Shown: positions 36,912-45,990 of the stretch, piece by piece
Layout of the letters: every line of letters begins with the position of its first letter
Numbering within the stretch: the first letter of the stretch is position 1
Source of the DNA: Pseudomonadales bacterium
Lineage (GTDB): Bacteria > Pseudomonadota > Gammaproteobacteria > Pseudomonadales > Azotimanducaceae
Length of the DNA: 64,000 nt
NCBI GenBank assembly: GCA_029251375.1
Contig: JAQXDL010000018.1
Span: forward strand, 62,001 to 126,000
Reading direction: 5' to 3'
Notes under the pieces: model-generated
The model's database searches: none
Told to the model about the DNA's origin: nothing
Seen by the model: only the letters and a program-made list of their open reading frames with translations
Position numbers and translations under genes: made by a program

Positions 36912-39497
36912 CTAGCGATGGCTCAGTGACTGAATAACGTTAAACCTGACCGACGTATCGAGTAATGAGTCGATGCTGCTATGAAGTTTTGTAAAGCCGT
37001 CCGAGGGAATCCAGGTTTGGTCAGTTTTAGTAATGCTGTCTGTTGCAGATAACGCTGTCATAAATCGCGCAAACAAACTTCTGTCAAAAAATTCCGGTGA
37101 GTTAATGCCGAAAATGAGTGATAGTCTCTGCGCCACATCGAGCGCGGATGCTTCAATTTCTTTGCTCGATCGAATATCTTTGTCCGCAATCAACATCAAC
37201 ACAATATGAAATCTTTCCAGGCAAGGTTCGACGATTTCTGCTAATTCTGTCAGGGAAGCGAAACCATCACTTGTCTGGTCAGTCGTAGAGACGATATCAG
37301 CCTCTTTCATTACCAGGCCAACGGCGATCAACACTTCGATAGTATTGGCAATACGCTCGGGCAAATCCTGCATAGAGATATTTAAAAACAATTCTTTCGC
37401 GAGAAAGGGATAGATGATTTCGCAGTTTTCGTTTATCTCCGCGACACTGACGCTGCCTTTGAAGCGAATAATTCTAGCAATCAAAGAGGCCAATGCAAAA
37501 ATGTGTAGGGTGTTATTCCTATAGTAGGTTAATGCTATTGCCGTTGTTGCCGAGGCTGTAAGAATATCGCCAGAGTGATGGCTGATACGGTCCAAACCAG
37601 CAACCTGCTCAGCATGTTTGATAATCTCAATTTCGTTAAGTGTGGTGACTGTGGTCGAGTCGGCCCGAGTTAGGCGACTTATTGCGCGAAGCACTTTGAC
37701 CTGATTGCGTAGCCGTTGTTCACCTATTGTTTGCTTAGGTGTACATAACAGAGCCGTCGCAACAAGATTGGTTGGATTAATTGTTGCCGCGTCGTTAATA
37801 CGCTCGGCTAACTTTACTGCGAGCAGGTTATGGGTTTGCGTCATTGATGTAGGTGTTAATGCTTGGTTAGTTTCTTGTTTCCAATCCGGAAGATGGTCGT
37901 CTAGGAATTCGTTGAGATACAAGGGCGCGCCGAAACTAACGTCGACCTGGCCGAATGCTTTTTTAAAGGTACTGAAAATACCGAAAATATCGAAGATGGA
38001 CTCATCTTGTTTTGTTTTCCCGGAAAGTTCTCCCTGATAGGTCGAACCCTCTAGGATTCGCTCGTAGCCGAAATAGACCGGCAGAAAAGCAATGTTCTTT
38101 ACCGGATCACGCCGAAAGCTGCTGACCGTCATTGATAACATGCCTGTTCTTGGTGATAACGTGCGACCGGTTCGACTCCTCCCACCTTCAATAAAATATT
38201 CGACAGAGTAACCTTTGGTAAACATAAGGTGCAGATACTCATCAAAAACGGCTTTGTACAGTAGGTCACCATGAAACGACCTGCGCATATAAAACGCGCC
38301 CGCACGGCGTAGAATCGATCCGACAATGGGCAGGTTCAAATTCTTACCAGCGGCGATGTGAGGCGGCGTTAAACCGTTGTTGTATAGCACATACGACAGA
38401 AGAAGGTAGTCGATGTGACTGCGATGGCAGGGTATATAAATTATCTCATGAGACTTGGCGATCTCTTTGGGTATATCGATGTTAATAACATTGATGCCGT
38501 CATACAGTTTGTTCCAAAGCCAAGTGAGTAATATTTGGAATGAGCGAATCACTCGATAGCTTTGGTGTGAGGCGATTTCGTTGGCATAACCGAGTGCTTG
38601 TTTCTCAACCTTGTGTTGAGTTTTTTGAGTCTTTGAAACTTCATTTAAGATTGCCGTTTGGACCGCTTCGCTCTTCATTAGTGTGTTCAGTAGCGTCCTG
38701 CGATGTGACAAGTCTGGACCAAGAATAGCCTGCTTCTGTCGATTGAAATGAACTCGTAAAAGACGCATGAGCTTTCGTTTCTGGCGTTCGATGTCAGGCT
38801 CGCTGGTAACAAGATCCGCGAGGCTTACCGGCTGACTAAATTGAATCAAGATATGACTTCGATAGAAAACGGCTGACATCAGTTTTTTAAAGCGACTGGT
38901 GACAGTCCAGTTATCTGAGAGAATGATTTTAAACAATGACTTCTCTCTATCTGGCTGATGTCCCCAGAACAGCGAAACAGGTACTATTTTGATATTTGCT
39001 TGGTTTTCCTGCGAGGATGATTGATGCTCGTTTTCGCTCTGATATTGCAGTAGGCGTTGCATTCGAGCAGATTGTTGTCGCAATGTCTTGCGGCCAAAGG
39101 TCCCTTCCGGATGACCTAAGAAGAAGAATGAACGTGATTCTTTTTCACTAAATGCGGCGGTGGGTTTTGGTAAGCCTGCGTCTATACAAGACTGTTCAAG
39201 TACAAGTAGATCGGTCGTCGATTGAAATGGCATGACGTAACAAACAAGATCGTTAGGTTGTAGCGACAGATAATCAGCATTATTACCAAGGATAGTAGGC
39301 CTGATCCAAGAGAACAGAATAGACTTGGAAAGTGAAAAAGTACTCGCTTTGATCCGCAGGCTGGTTTTTTTAAAAAAACCTGGTGGGCGCTGATCGGTTT
39401 CTGACTCGATGTTGGTCGGAGCGAAAGCATCAATCGATACAGAATCCTGCGTCGATCGCTTATCTAGTTGTTCTGCTTCGGGGCTATCGTTGGCCAT
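36912..39497 (-). CDS. plsB: Glycerol-3-phosphate 1-O-acyltransferase PlsB
   Basis: An 861-residue inner-membrane-associated enzyme that adds the first acyl chain in phospholipid synthesis. The acyltransferase HX4D box is His358-Asp363 (CHRSHID); the block FIEGGRSRTGR follows about 70 residues later. Length and the long N-terminal region fit PlsB rather than PlsY or PlsC. Its start overlaps the gspD stop by 14 bp, so it appears to be translated from the gspNCD transcript, an unusual neighbour. Confidence 0.94.
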   Translation of the reverse strand: MANDSPEAEQLDKRSTQDSVSIDAFAPTNIESETDQRPPGFFKKTSLRIKASTFSLSKSILFSWIRPTILGNNADYLSLQPNDLVCYVMPFQSTTDLLVLEQSCIDAGLPKPTAAFSEKESRSFFFLGHPEGTFGRKTLRQQSARMQRLLQYQSENEHQSSSQENQANIKIVPVSLFWGHQPDREKSLFKIILSDNWTVTSRFKKLMSAVFYRSHILIQFSQPVSLADLVTSEPDIERQKRKLMRLLRVHFNRQKQAILGPDLSHRRTLLNTLMKSEAVQTAILNEVSKTQKTQHKVEKQALGYANEIASHQSYRVIRSFQILLTWLWNKLYDGINVINIDIPKEIAKSHEIIYIPCHRSHIDYLLLSYVLYNNGLTPPHIAAGKNLNLPIVGSILRRAGAFYMRRSFHGDLLYKAVFDEYLHLMFTKGYSVEYFIEGGRSRTGRTLSPRTGMLSMTVSSFRRDPVKNIAFLPVYFGYERILEGSTYQGELSGKTKQDESIFDIFGIFSTFKKAFGQVDVSFGAPLYLNEFLDDHLPDWKQETNQALTPTSMTQTHNLLAVKLAERINDAATINPTNLVATALLCTPKQTIGEQRLRNQVKVLRAISRLTRADSTTVTTLNEIEIIKHAEQVAGLDRISHHSGDILTASATTAIALTYYRNNTLHIFALASLIARIIRFKGSVSVAEINENCEIIYPFLAKELFLNISMQDLPERIANTIEVLIAVGLVMKEADIVSTTDQTSDGFASLTELAEIVEPCLERFHIVLMLIADKDIRSSKEIEASALDVAQRLSLIFGINSPEFFDRSLFARFMTALSATDSITKTDQTWIPSDGFTKLHSSIDSLLDTSVRFNVIQSLSHR

Positions 39498-41361
39498 TGA
39501 AGTGATCGGTTAGTTTGTCTAAAGGATCAGTCCCCTTGATAACAACCTCCCAGACATTGTCGTATTTTCTACTTGTCTGGTTCGTCATATCGCTGGAACT
39601 GGCAATCACGGTCGACCGTATAAATACTAATAGGTTTTGTTTCTCTGTTCTAACGGACTCTGCTTTAAAGAGGTAGCCAAGTAAGGGGATATCTTTTAAA
39701 CCTGGCACACCGCGTTCACCTTCTGATTTTTTATCTCGGGTGAGTCCGCCCAAAATAACCACTTCACCATTTTCAGACAGCACAGTTGTTTCGATTGTTC
39801 TAATGTTTGTGATGAGGTCAGCTGAACCGTCATTACCAATATCGATTGTGCCCGTCTGATCAACTTCGGAGACCTCCTGTTCAATTTCAAGTCGAATTGA
39901 GTTGCCGTCGTGGACGTGCGGAATAACCTTGAGTGTCAAACCTACGTCTTCTCGTTGAATCGTCGTGAACGGGTTGACGGTGCCGCCACTGCCCGTTGTC
40001 GTTGATCCGGTTCTAAAGGGCACATTTTGCCCTACGACAATTTTAGCCTCTTCGTTATCCATCGTGGTAATGCTAGGTGTGGATAGTAGATTGACGTCGG
40101 AGTTTTCAGACACGGCCTGAATGATAAAGGCAAAGCTAGTGTTACCTGCATCAAGGTTTCCGCCACCTAAAATAGGCCTCGTACCGAGGTTTGCAGCGGA
40201 TGGGTCGTCTGTTGCGATGCCTTGCAGTATGCTCGCCAAGACTCCGCTGGGTTGGGTTATGGCGATAGGTAAATTAGAACTGCCCTGATCAATAATCGCC
40301 AGTTCTGTCCCTAATTCTCGGGTAAAGTTTGTGCTGACCTCCATAATCACCGCTTCAATAAGCACCTGTAGTCTGCGTACGTCGAGGCTAGCAATGATGT
40401 CTTTGAGTTCGTTCATCGTCGTTGGATTGGCGCGGATGACTAATGCGTTTAACGAAGCGTCGGCATGTATGCTGGTTTTAACATTTTGATTGCCTTTATT
40501 GTCTTCGTTTTCATCAGAAACCAGATTTTTCAAAATCTCTGCTAGTTCTTCAGCATCGGAATGAGCAAGACGTACGACTTGAATGGTGCCGGCTCGGTTA
40601 GCTGGCACATCGAGCTCTTCAATAAGTTCTTCGATTCTTTTAAGTGTTGCAGCTTCACCCTTCAATACCAGAGAGTTGGTGCGTTCACTGGCGACAATTG
40701 TTACTAAATTAGGGCCTTTTGCCCCTTTGCCAATTTGTTCTGGCGCGAGTTTTTCAAGTAGCGCCACCATGTCCTCAACCCATGCTTCTGTAAGTTGAAT
40801 AATTTTTGTGGTTTTGGTGTCGGCAACATCGATGTCTTTAACCATCTCCATCAGACGAGCGATGTTACTCGCATGGTCGCTGATAATGAGTGCGTTTGGT
40901 TCGGTGAGACCGGCGAGGTGGCCATATTGCGGAATCATAGGTCGCAGTATCTTTACCAATTCAGCTGAGGGTGTATTGCGTACGGGGATGACCTTAGTGA
41001 TGAGCTCTTCACTATCGATATTGTTGGCAGCATCGAGTGGGTTGCCACTTTGCTTAGCGAGGGTCTGCTGGACAATTTTAACCACTTTGCCGGCGGGTAC
41101 CGCGGCATAACCGTGTACTCGAAGAACACTGAGAAACAATTCATAGATCGCATCGGCGTCCATCGCGGTGCTTGAGATGACGGTAACGTTGCCCTTTATT
41201 CGAGGGTCGATGATAAAACTCTTGCCCGTGATGGCAGATACTTGGGTTGTAAACTCGCGAATGTCTGCGTTCTTCAGATTTATCTTCCAGTTATCTTGTC
41301 CGAAAATCGGAGCAGCAAAGATAAATAAAACGAAAAAGACTAGACGTCTAGATAAGCACAT
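39484..41361 (-). CDS. gspD: Type II secretion system secretin GspD
   Basis: A 625-residue outer-membrane pore protein. A signal peptide (FFVLFIFAAPIFGQ) precedes the N0 domain (INLKNADIREFTTQVSAITGKSFIID) and N1-N3 repeats (about 95-330). The secretin core carries VGQNVPFRTGS and EDVGLTLKVIPHV and ends with VVILGGLTRD. It lies 61 bp after gspC on the minus strand. It is somewhat shorter than the typical 650-710 residues, lacking an obvious extended S domain. Confidence 0.94.
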   Translation of the reverse strand: MCLSRRLVFFVLFIFAAPIFGQDNWKINLKNADIREFTTQVSAITGKSFIIDPRIKGNVTVISSTAMDADAIYELFLSVLRVHGYAAVPAGKVVKIVQQTLAKQSGNPLDAANNIDSEELITKVIPVRNTPSAELVKILRPMIPQYGHLAGLTEPNALIISDHASNIARLMEMVKDIDVADTKTTKIIQLTEAWVEDMVALLEKLAPEQIGKGAKGPNLVTIVASERTNSLVLKGEAATLKRIEELIEELDVPANRAGTIQVVRLAHSDAEELAEILKNLVSDENEDNKGNQNVKTSIHADASLNALVIRANPTTMNELKDIIASLDVRRLQVLIEAVIMEVSTNFTRELGTELAIIDQGSSNLPIAITQPSGVLASILQGIATDDPSAANLGTRPILGGGNLDAGNTSFAFIIQAVSENSDVNLLSTPSITTMDNEEAKIVVGQNVPFRTGSTTTGSGGTVNPFTTIQREDVGLTLKVIPHVHDGNSIRLEIEQEVSEVDQTGTIDIGNDGSADLITNIRTIETTVLSENGEVVILGGLTRDKKSEGERGVPGLKDIPLLGYLFKAESVRTEKQNLLVFIRSTVIASSSDMTNQTSRKYDNVWEVVIKGTDPLDKLTDHFNGQR

Positions 41362-41422
41362 AAACTAAAAACACCAAAGCGGGTGAAAGGGGCATGTTAC
41401 TTTAATTTGAGCTCGGTTGGCA

Positions 41423-42379
41423 CTAATCTGGGATTGGAACTGTGACAAAGAATCGGCGTGTATCTCGTTGTACCTCAACCCTGACTCGTTTTCCTGTAAC
41501 AGCCTGATTTAAAAGCATTTTGTCATTGGAAACATTCCCAACAGGTTTGCCATTGACCGACAATATGACATCCCCCTTCTTTAAACCTGACTGACGCAAA
41601 ATAGCTTGTGAGACCTCAGCGCCGATTTTGTAGCCCGACGCTTCACTGTCGCTAACTGGGGATATGCCTAATTCGCTCAGTACCGCGTCAGGTTCAGTGT
41701 CTAAACGTTGCTGATAGGCTGCAATTTGTGACTTCAAATTCGATCCCTTTTGCTGGCGCCTTAGTCTCGCATCGGAGGCTTCCTGACTGCGCTTTGTGAT
41801 GCGTTCTCTAACTTGTTTGAGGCGAGCGTTTGGACTGTCGGCAACGCCGCCTGGTTCGATCGCATCTGAATCAGAGACACTTTGGAACTGTCCGGCGAGT
41901 GCGTTATCGAGAAAAGGGAGTTTCTCGATTCGTGCACTGCGCTTGATTAACACATGGTCGTCGAACACGGCATGTAATGTGGCATTACCGGGAAGCTTGT
42001 CACCAATTTGGTACAGCTCACCGGATTTTCCTTTTTGAGCGATGATAGCGCTAGATTCTGCCTCGTCCTCTGCTGTGAAGACCCCTTGTAAATCCAGATT
42101 CAATTTTGTCTTTGGCGCATCGACAAGCTTAGGTTGCTCTTTTTCTTCGACAGAACCAAACAAGTCTAGTGCGGCAAGACCATAATTTTTCTTTGTTTGG
42201 TTGTTGTTGAGGGGTGTCTGTGTGGCATTCGGGCTTGTTTCGGGAGCATTGTCCAGTTCTTCAAGGACCAGCAGAGCAACATTAGCAAGTGACAGACTCA
42301 GCAGTACAACAAGAACGACATTTGTGAGTGTGACTAGGATCTTGTTGTATTGGTTAAACCAGTCAACGACGGCGTTCAA
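41423..42379 (-). CDS. gspC: Type II secretion system protein GspC
   Basis: A 318-residue inner-membrane protein linking the secretin to the inner-membrane platform. It has one N-terminal membrane helix (about 14-36), the homology region GLAALDLFGSV to VLIKRSARIEKLPF, a charged linker and a C-terminal PDZ domain (SGLKKGDVILSVNGKPVG). It lies between gspN and gspD. The platform genes gspE-M are not in the window. Confidence 0.9.
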   Translation of the reverse strand: MNAVVDWFNQYNKILVTLTNVVLVVLLSLSLANVALLVLEELDNAPETSPNATQTPLNNNQTKKNYGLAALDLFGSVEEKEQPKLVDAPKTKLNLDLQGVFTAEDEAESSAIIAQKGKSGELYQIGDKLPGNATLHAVFDDHVLIKRSARIEKLPFLDNALAGQFQSVSDSDAIEPGGVADSPNARLKQVRERITKRSQEASDARLRRQQKGSNLKSQIAAYQQRLDTEPDAVLSELGISPVSDSEASGYKIGAEVSQAILRQSGLKKGDVILSVNGKPVGNVSNDKMLLNQAVTGKRVRVEVQRDTRRFFVTVPIPD

Positions 42380-42410
42380 TGGTTGCTTCCCTCGATTTTA
42401 ATAATTAGGT

Positions 42411-43172
42411 CTAAAGAATCTTCTCTTCTAACTCTAGCACAGTGTCGTCAGCTCGAGTATCCGCCGGTGTTGCGATGGCTGCTAATTCAAATAAGCGGCC
42501 AAGAACGGTTACCTTTGCCCAGCCGCTTTGGGCTAAATCTATATTCACAATAGGTTTGTTCTCGTGTGTGACAGACAAATGCGAGACAGGCGTATTGTTG
42601 GTGACGTCATCCAGAGTCGAAAGCGTGCCCTGCAGCGCAGGCAGAGTAAATCGCTGTATGTCTGCTCCGTTTCTTGCAGTGATCGAGCCGCCGGCCCAAT
42701 GGATGAGCCCAGCTATGTGGTTGATCTGCTTTAAGTCAGAGGCGACAGAAATGTCGGTCAAGATAAGCTGGTTGGTCAGGGTTAGACCAAGGGGCACGCT
42801 GACGACATTGATGTATTCGCTGTCTATGGTGCCTTTAATGTTTTGTAGCAGTAAATGGTTTTTTTCGGCGGTGATATTACCAGTGAGTGTGTGATTAGTG
42901 CCGAAAATATCGACGCTCACCTTCATCTGTTGTGTGAGTAAAGGCAGTACCGACAATTGCCATTGTAGATTGCTAACAGGAAAGTCACGGTATTGGAATG
43001 TTGTTGTGCCACGCCAAATAGTTCCGTTTATGTGGCTTATTGATAAGCCAGGCACCGCGGCGATGATCTGCGATTTGGTCGATTTGAGAAGAATATTGGC
43101 TGGCGCAAATACAGCAACAAAGCAGATAAAACTCATCAGGGCGGCCAACCCATATAGCAAAATTTTTTTCAC
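42411..43172 (-). CDS. gspN: Type II secretion system protein GspN
   Basis: A 253-residue protein with one N-terminal membrane helix (LYGLAALMSFICFVAVFAPAN) and a periplasmic beta-rich domain. The GSP-N pattern is visible in INGTIWRGTTTFQYRDFPVSNLQWQLSVLPLL. GspN is an accessory component whose exact role is unclear and which is absent from many systems. It starts the N-C-D run and begins 6 bp after the small upstream gene. Confidence 0.85.
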   Translation of the reverse strand: MKKILLYGLAALMSFICFVAVFAPANILLKSTKSQIIAAVPGLSISHINGTIWRGTTTFQYRDFPVSNLQWQLSVLPLLTQQMKVSVDIFGTNHTLTGNITAEKNHLLLQNIKGTIDSEYINVVSVPLGLTLTNQLILTDISVASDLKQINHIAGLIHWAGGSITARNGADIQRFTLPALQGTLSTLDDVTNNTPVSHLSVTHENKPIVNIDLAQSGWAKVTVLGRLFELAAIATPADTRADDTVLELEEKIL

Positions 43173-43178
43173 GGCTCG

Positions 43179-43571
43179 TTAAAACCAGTTGACGGTTTTG
43201 ATGTCATCATCGACAAAACGGAACCAGCCGCCTTCGTCTTCACCTTCCCAGCCACCGGTGCTGCAGCGAACTTCCAGTTGAAAATACGCATAGGCATCGA
43301 TTGCGCAATCACGATCTGTGTGCCATTGGGTGACATTTTTTTTGAACCAGATTGAGGCGAACCCGCCTTTGACAACATTTTCCGCAACCACACATTGAAA
43401 GGCTTCTTTAGCGGTGTTTTTTAAATCAAACACTACGCCTTCACGAGTGTCCTTGGAATTGGTTATTTCAAAATGCTTTGACAGCCAGGTGCGGATCGCA
43501 TCAAGCTCGACACGTTTAACGTAAATTTCAATATCAGGAAACGCTTCGGTCGAATTATTTTGCTCGGTCAT
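43179..43571 (-). CDS. Hypothetical protein, 130 residues
   Basis: I do not recognise this family. It is a soluble acidic protein with no signal peptide or membrane helix. It has a V-E-L-D-AIRTWLSKHFE start, a conserved-looking SIWFKKNVTQWHTDRDCAIDAY segment, and a Trp/Gly-rich C terminus (GGWEGEDEGGWFRFVDDD). Coding use matches its neighbours and it is packed between dapE (45 bp) and gspN (6 bp), which argues that it is a real gene, possibly co-transcribed with gspN. Confidence 0.7.
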   Translation of the reverse strand: MTEQNNSTEAFPDIEIYVKRVELDAIRTWLSKHFEITNSKDTREGVVFDLKNTAKEAFQCVVAENVVKGGFASIWFKKNVTQWHTDRDCAIDAYAYFQLEVRCSTGGWEGEDEGGWFRFVDDDIKTVNWF

Positions 43572-43616
43572 TCTTCTTACCTATAAAAGCTTTGCCAAGT
43601 ATTCCTACTAAAGCCT

Positions 43617-44744
43617 TCACAATAGTCGCGCGACAATATCTTGGTAAACAATCGCCAGTTTATCTAGGTCGTCAATATCAACACATTCGTTCACTTTGTG
43701 AATCGTCGCATTGCGAGGCCCCAGTTCGACAACTTGCGTGCCTGTCGGTGCAATAAATCGACCATCGGAGGTGCCGCCGGACGTGGACAGTAATGTTTTG
43801 ATATTGAGATTGGCCGAAAGAGAAGCCTCAACCGCGGGGATCAACTCACCACCGACAGTCAGGAAAGGGACGCCTGATAAGGTCCATAATATTTCATATT
43901 CGATATCGTGCTTATCTAAAATTGTCTCTGTACGCGCTTTGATCATCGGCTCGTTGAGTTCTGTTGAGAAGCGAAAGTTAAGCAGCAACTCCATGCTTCC
44001 GGGAATGACGTTGGTGACACCGGTACCGCCGTGTAGATTCGAAATTTGCATAGAGGTTGGCGGAAAAAACTCATTGCCCGCGTCCCAAACCTCATGGGTC
44101 AAATCAGTCAGGGCTGGTAGAGCAGCATGAATCGGGTTCTTGGCATCATCAGGGTAGGCGACGTGGCCTTGAACGCCCTTGAAGACGATTTTGGCGTGCA
44201 ATGAACCGCGTCTTCCTGTTCGTACGACGTCACCGAGTACCTGATCGCTTGATGGTTCACCAATAAGGCACCAATCTAACTGGATACCTCGCTCAGCAAG
44301 CGTTTCAACAACCCGTCGAGTGCCATTGATGGCATCGGCTTCTTCGTCCGATGTGATCAAAAACGCCAATGTGCCCTTGTGGTCAGGGTGCTCTGATAGG
44401 AAATTTTTTGTAGCGGTCAGCATAGCGGCGATAGAACCTTTCATATCAGCCGCGCCTCGTCCATAGAGTTGACCGTCGATGACAGTTGGCTCAAATGGAT
44501 CTGTGCTCCAATCCTCAAGCGATCCGCTCGGTACCACGTCCGTATGCCCAGCGAAGGTGAAGTAGGGCGCGCCTTCGCCGTGGGTCGCCCAAAGGTTTGA
44601 TACGTCAGCGAAGGGCATAGCCTCGACTTCAAAGCCTAGTTGAGTGAGATGCTCTGCAATGAGCGACTGACAACCTGCGTCGGCAGGTGAAATCGATCGA
44701 GCACTAACGAGTTTTTTGGTGAGTTCCAGTGTTGAATCTGTCAT
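43617..44744 (-). CDS. dapE: Succinyl-diaminopimelate desuccinylase
   Basis: A 375-residue M20-family metalloenzyme that frees LL-diaminopimelate for lysine and peptidoglycan synthesis. Metal ligands are visible in FAGHTDVVP and SDEEADAINGT, with GRGAADMKGS and the late STSGGTSDGRF. I choose ATG 44744 (MTDSTLEL); a TTG at 44753 is also in frame. It directly follows dapD (15 bp). Confidence 0.95.
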   Translation of the reverse strand: MTDSTLELTKKLVSARSISPADAGCQSLIAEHLTQLGFEVEAMPFADVSNLWATHGEGAPYFTFAGHTDVVPSGSLEDWSTDPFEPTVIDGQLYGRGAADMKGSIAAMLTATKNFLSEHPDHKGTLAFLITSDEEADAINGTRRVVETLAERGIQLDWCLIGEPSSDQVLGDVVRTGRRGSLHAKIVFKGVQGHVAYPDDAKNPIHAALPALTDLTHEVWDAGNEFFPPTSMQISNLHGGTGVTNVIPGSMELLLNFRFSTELNEPMIKARTETILDKHDIEYEILWTLSGVPFLTVGGELIPAVEASLSANLNIKTLLSTSGGTSDGRFIAPTGTQVVELGPRNATIHKVNECVDIDDLDKLAIVYQDIVARLL

Positions 44745-44759
44745 AGCAATCAAGTCAGC

Positions 44760-45791
44760 TTAGTTATTCGAATGAAGACTGTCATTAAGTTGAATGGCCT
44801 TTTGATTAGTACGACATTCAACGATTCCGGTTTGAGAATTTCGAATAAACAGCATGTCATTTTGGCCGGCGAGTTCGCGTGCCTTGACGACTTTGACGAA
44901 GTTCTTGTTTTCGTCCAATACCTGCACGGCGGTGCTGGCTGTGATGTATAAACCAGCTTCAATTATGCAGCGATCACCGAGTGGAATACCTGTTCCAGCA
45001 TTCGCGCCAAGCAGACAATCTTTGCCAATGGTCAAAACCATTTCGCCACCACCTGACAGCGTACCCATGGTGCTAGAGCCTCCGCCTAGGTCACTGCCAG
45101 CATCCATAGTGACGCCTTGCGATAGGCGGCCTTCTATCATGTTCGGGCCGATTGCGCCGGCGTTGAAATTCACAAAACCCTCGTGCATCACGGTTGTACC
45201 TTCGCCGAGGTAAGCGCCCAATCTTACGCGGGCGGTATGAGCAATCCGCACACCAATAGGCGCAACGTAATTCGTCATCTTTGGGAATTTGTCGACTGAG
45301 GAAACTTCGAGTACACGACCTTCTGCTCTTGCTTTGAGTTGCTCATCGGGCAATTCTTCCAGATCTATTGCGCCAGCGTCTGTCCAAGCCACATTGGGTA
45401 ACTGGCCAAATATACCATCAAGGTTTTGCTCGTTGGGTAGAACCTGGCGGTGGGACAAAAGATGCAGTTTTAAATACGCTTCCGGTGTCGATGTAAGTGC
45501 TGCATCAGTCTGCAACATGCAGGCAACCCTTGGGCTGGTCGACATTCTCATCATGCCTAGGATTTGCTGTTGGCGACTGTCTGTCACGATGGATGCTAAA
45601 TCACCGATCAACTTGTCTGTTAGATCGATTGACACATTGCCGCCAGTATAGCCGAGTACTTCAGCTATCTTGCTGACGTCATCGCCCATAGGCTTGAAGA
45701 CAGGTACGGGGTAGAACACTTCTAGCCATTGGCCTTTCTTGTTTTTGGTGCCGATACCTAGACCGAAGCTATAAAAATTTTTCAAATCCAT
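44760..45791 (-). CDS. dapD: 2,3,4,5-tetrahydropyridine-2,6-dicarboxylate N-succinyltransferase
   Basis: A 343-residue acyltransferase in the succinylase lysine pathway. Left-handed beta-helix hexapeptide repeats occupy about residues 180-290 (VRLGAYLGEGTTVMHEGFVNFNAGAIGPNMIEG). The N terminus FGLGIGTKNKKGQWLEVFYPVP identifies the long DapD subfamily found in Pseudomonas, not the 274-residue enterobacterial type. It acts upstream of DapC and DapE, whose genes flank it. Confidence 0.94.
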   Translation of the reverse strand: MDLKNFYSFGLGIGTKNKKGQWLEVFYPVPVFKPMGDDVSKIAEVLGYTGGNVSIDLTDKLIGDLASIVTDSRQQQILGMMRMSTSPRVACMLQTDAALTSTPEAYLKLHLLSHRQVLPNEQNLDGIFGQLPNVAWTDAGAIDLEELPDEQLKARAEGRVLEVSSVDKFPKMTNYVAPIGVRIAHTARVRLGAYLGEGTTVMHEGFVNFNAGAIGPNMIEGRLSQGVTMDAGSDLGGGSSTMGTLSGGGEMVLTIGKDCLLGANAGTGIPLGDRCIIEAGLYITASTAVQVLDENKNFVKVVKARELAGQNDMLFIRNSQTGIVECRTNQKAIQLNDSLHSNN

Positions 45792-45990
45792 GTGTGATGT
45801 GTCCTGTGACGATCAAAGCGGGACATTATGAACTTATCGCTCCTAAAACAGTAGTTGATAAGATGAAATTCTTCTCCACGCCAGTTTGGCTCCCTCGAAC
45901 GCAAGTCAACAATCCTCACGATCAAATTCAGTAGTGCCTTTTAGCGCTACTATCACTGGCTTTTCCCTTTTGTTTGATACTGGATCGCTA

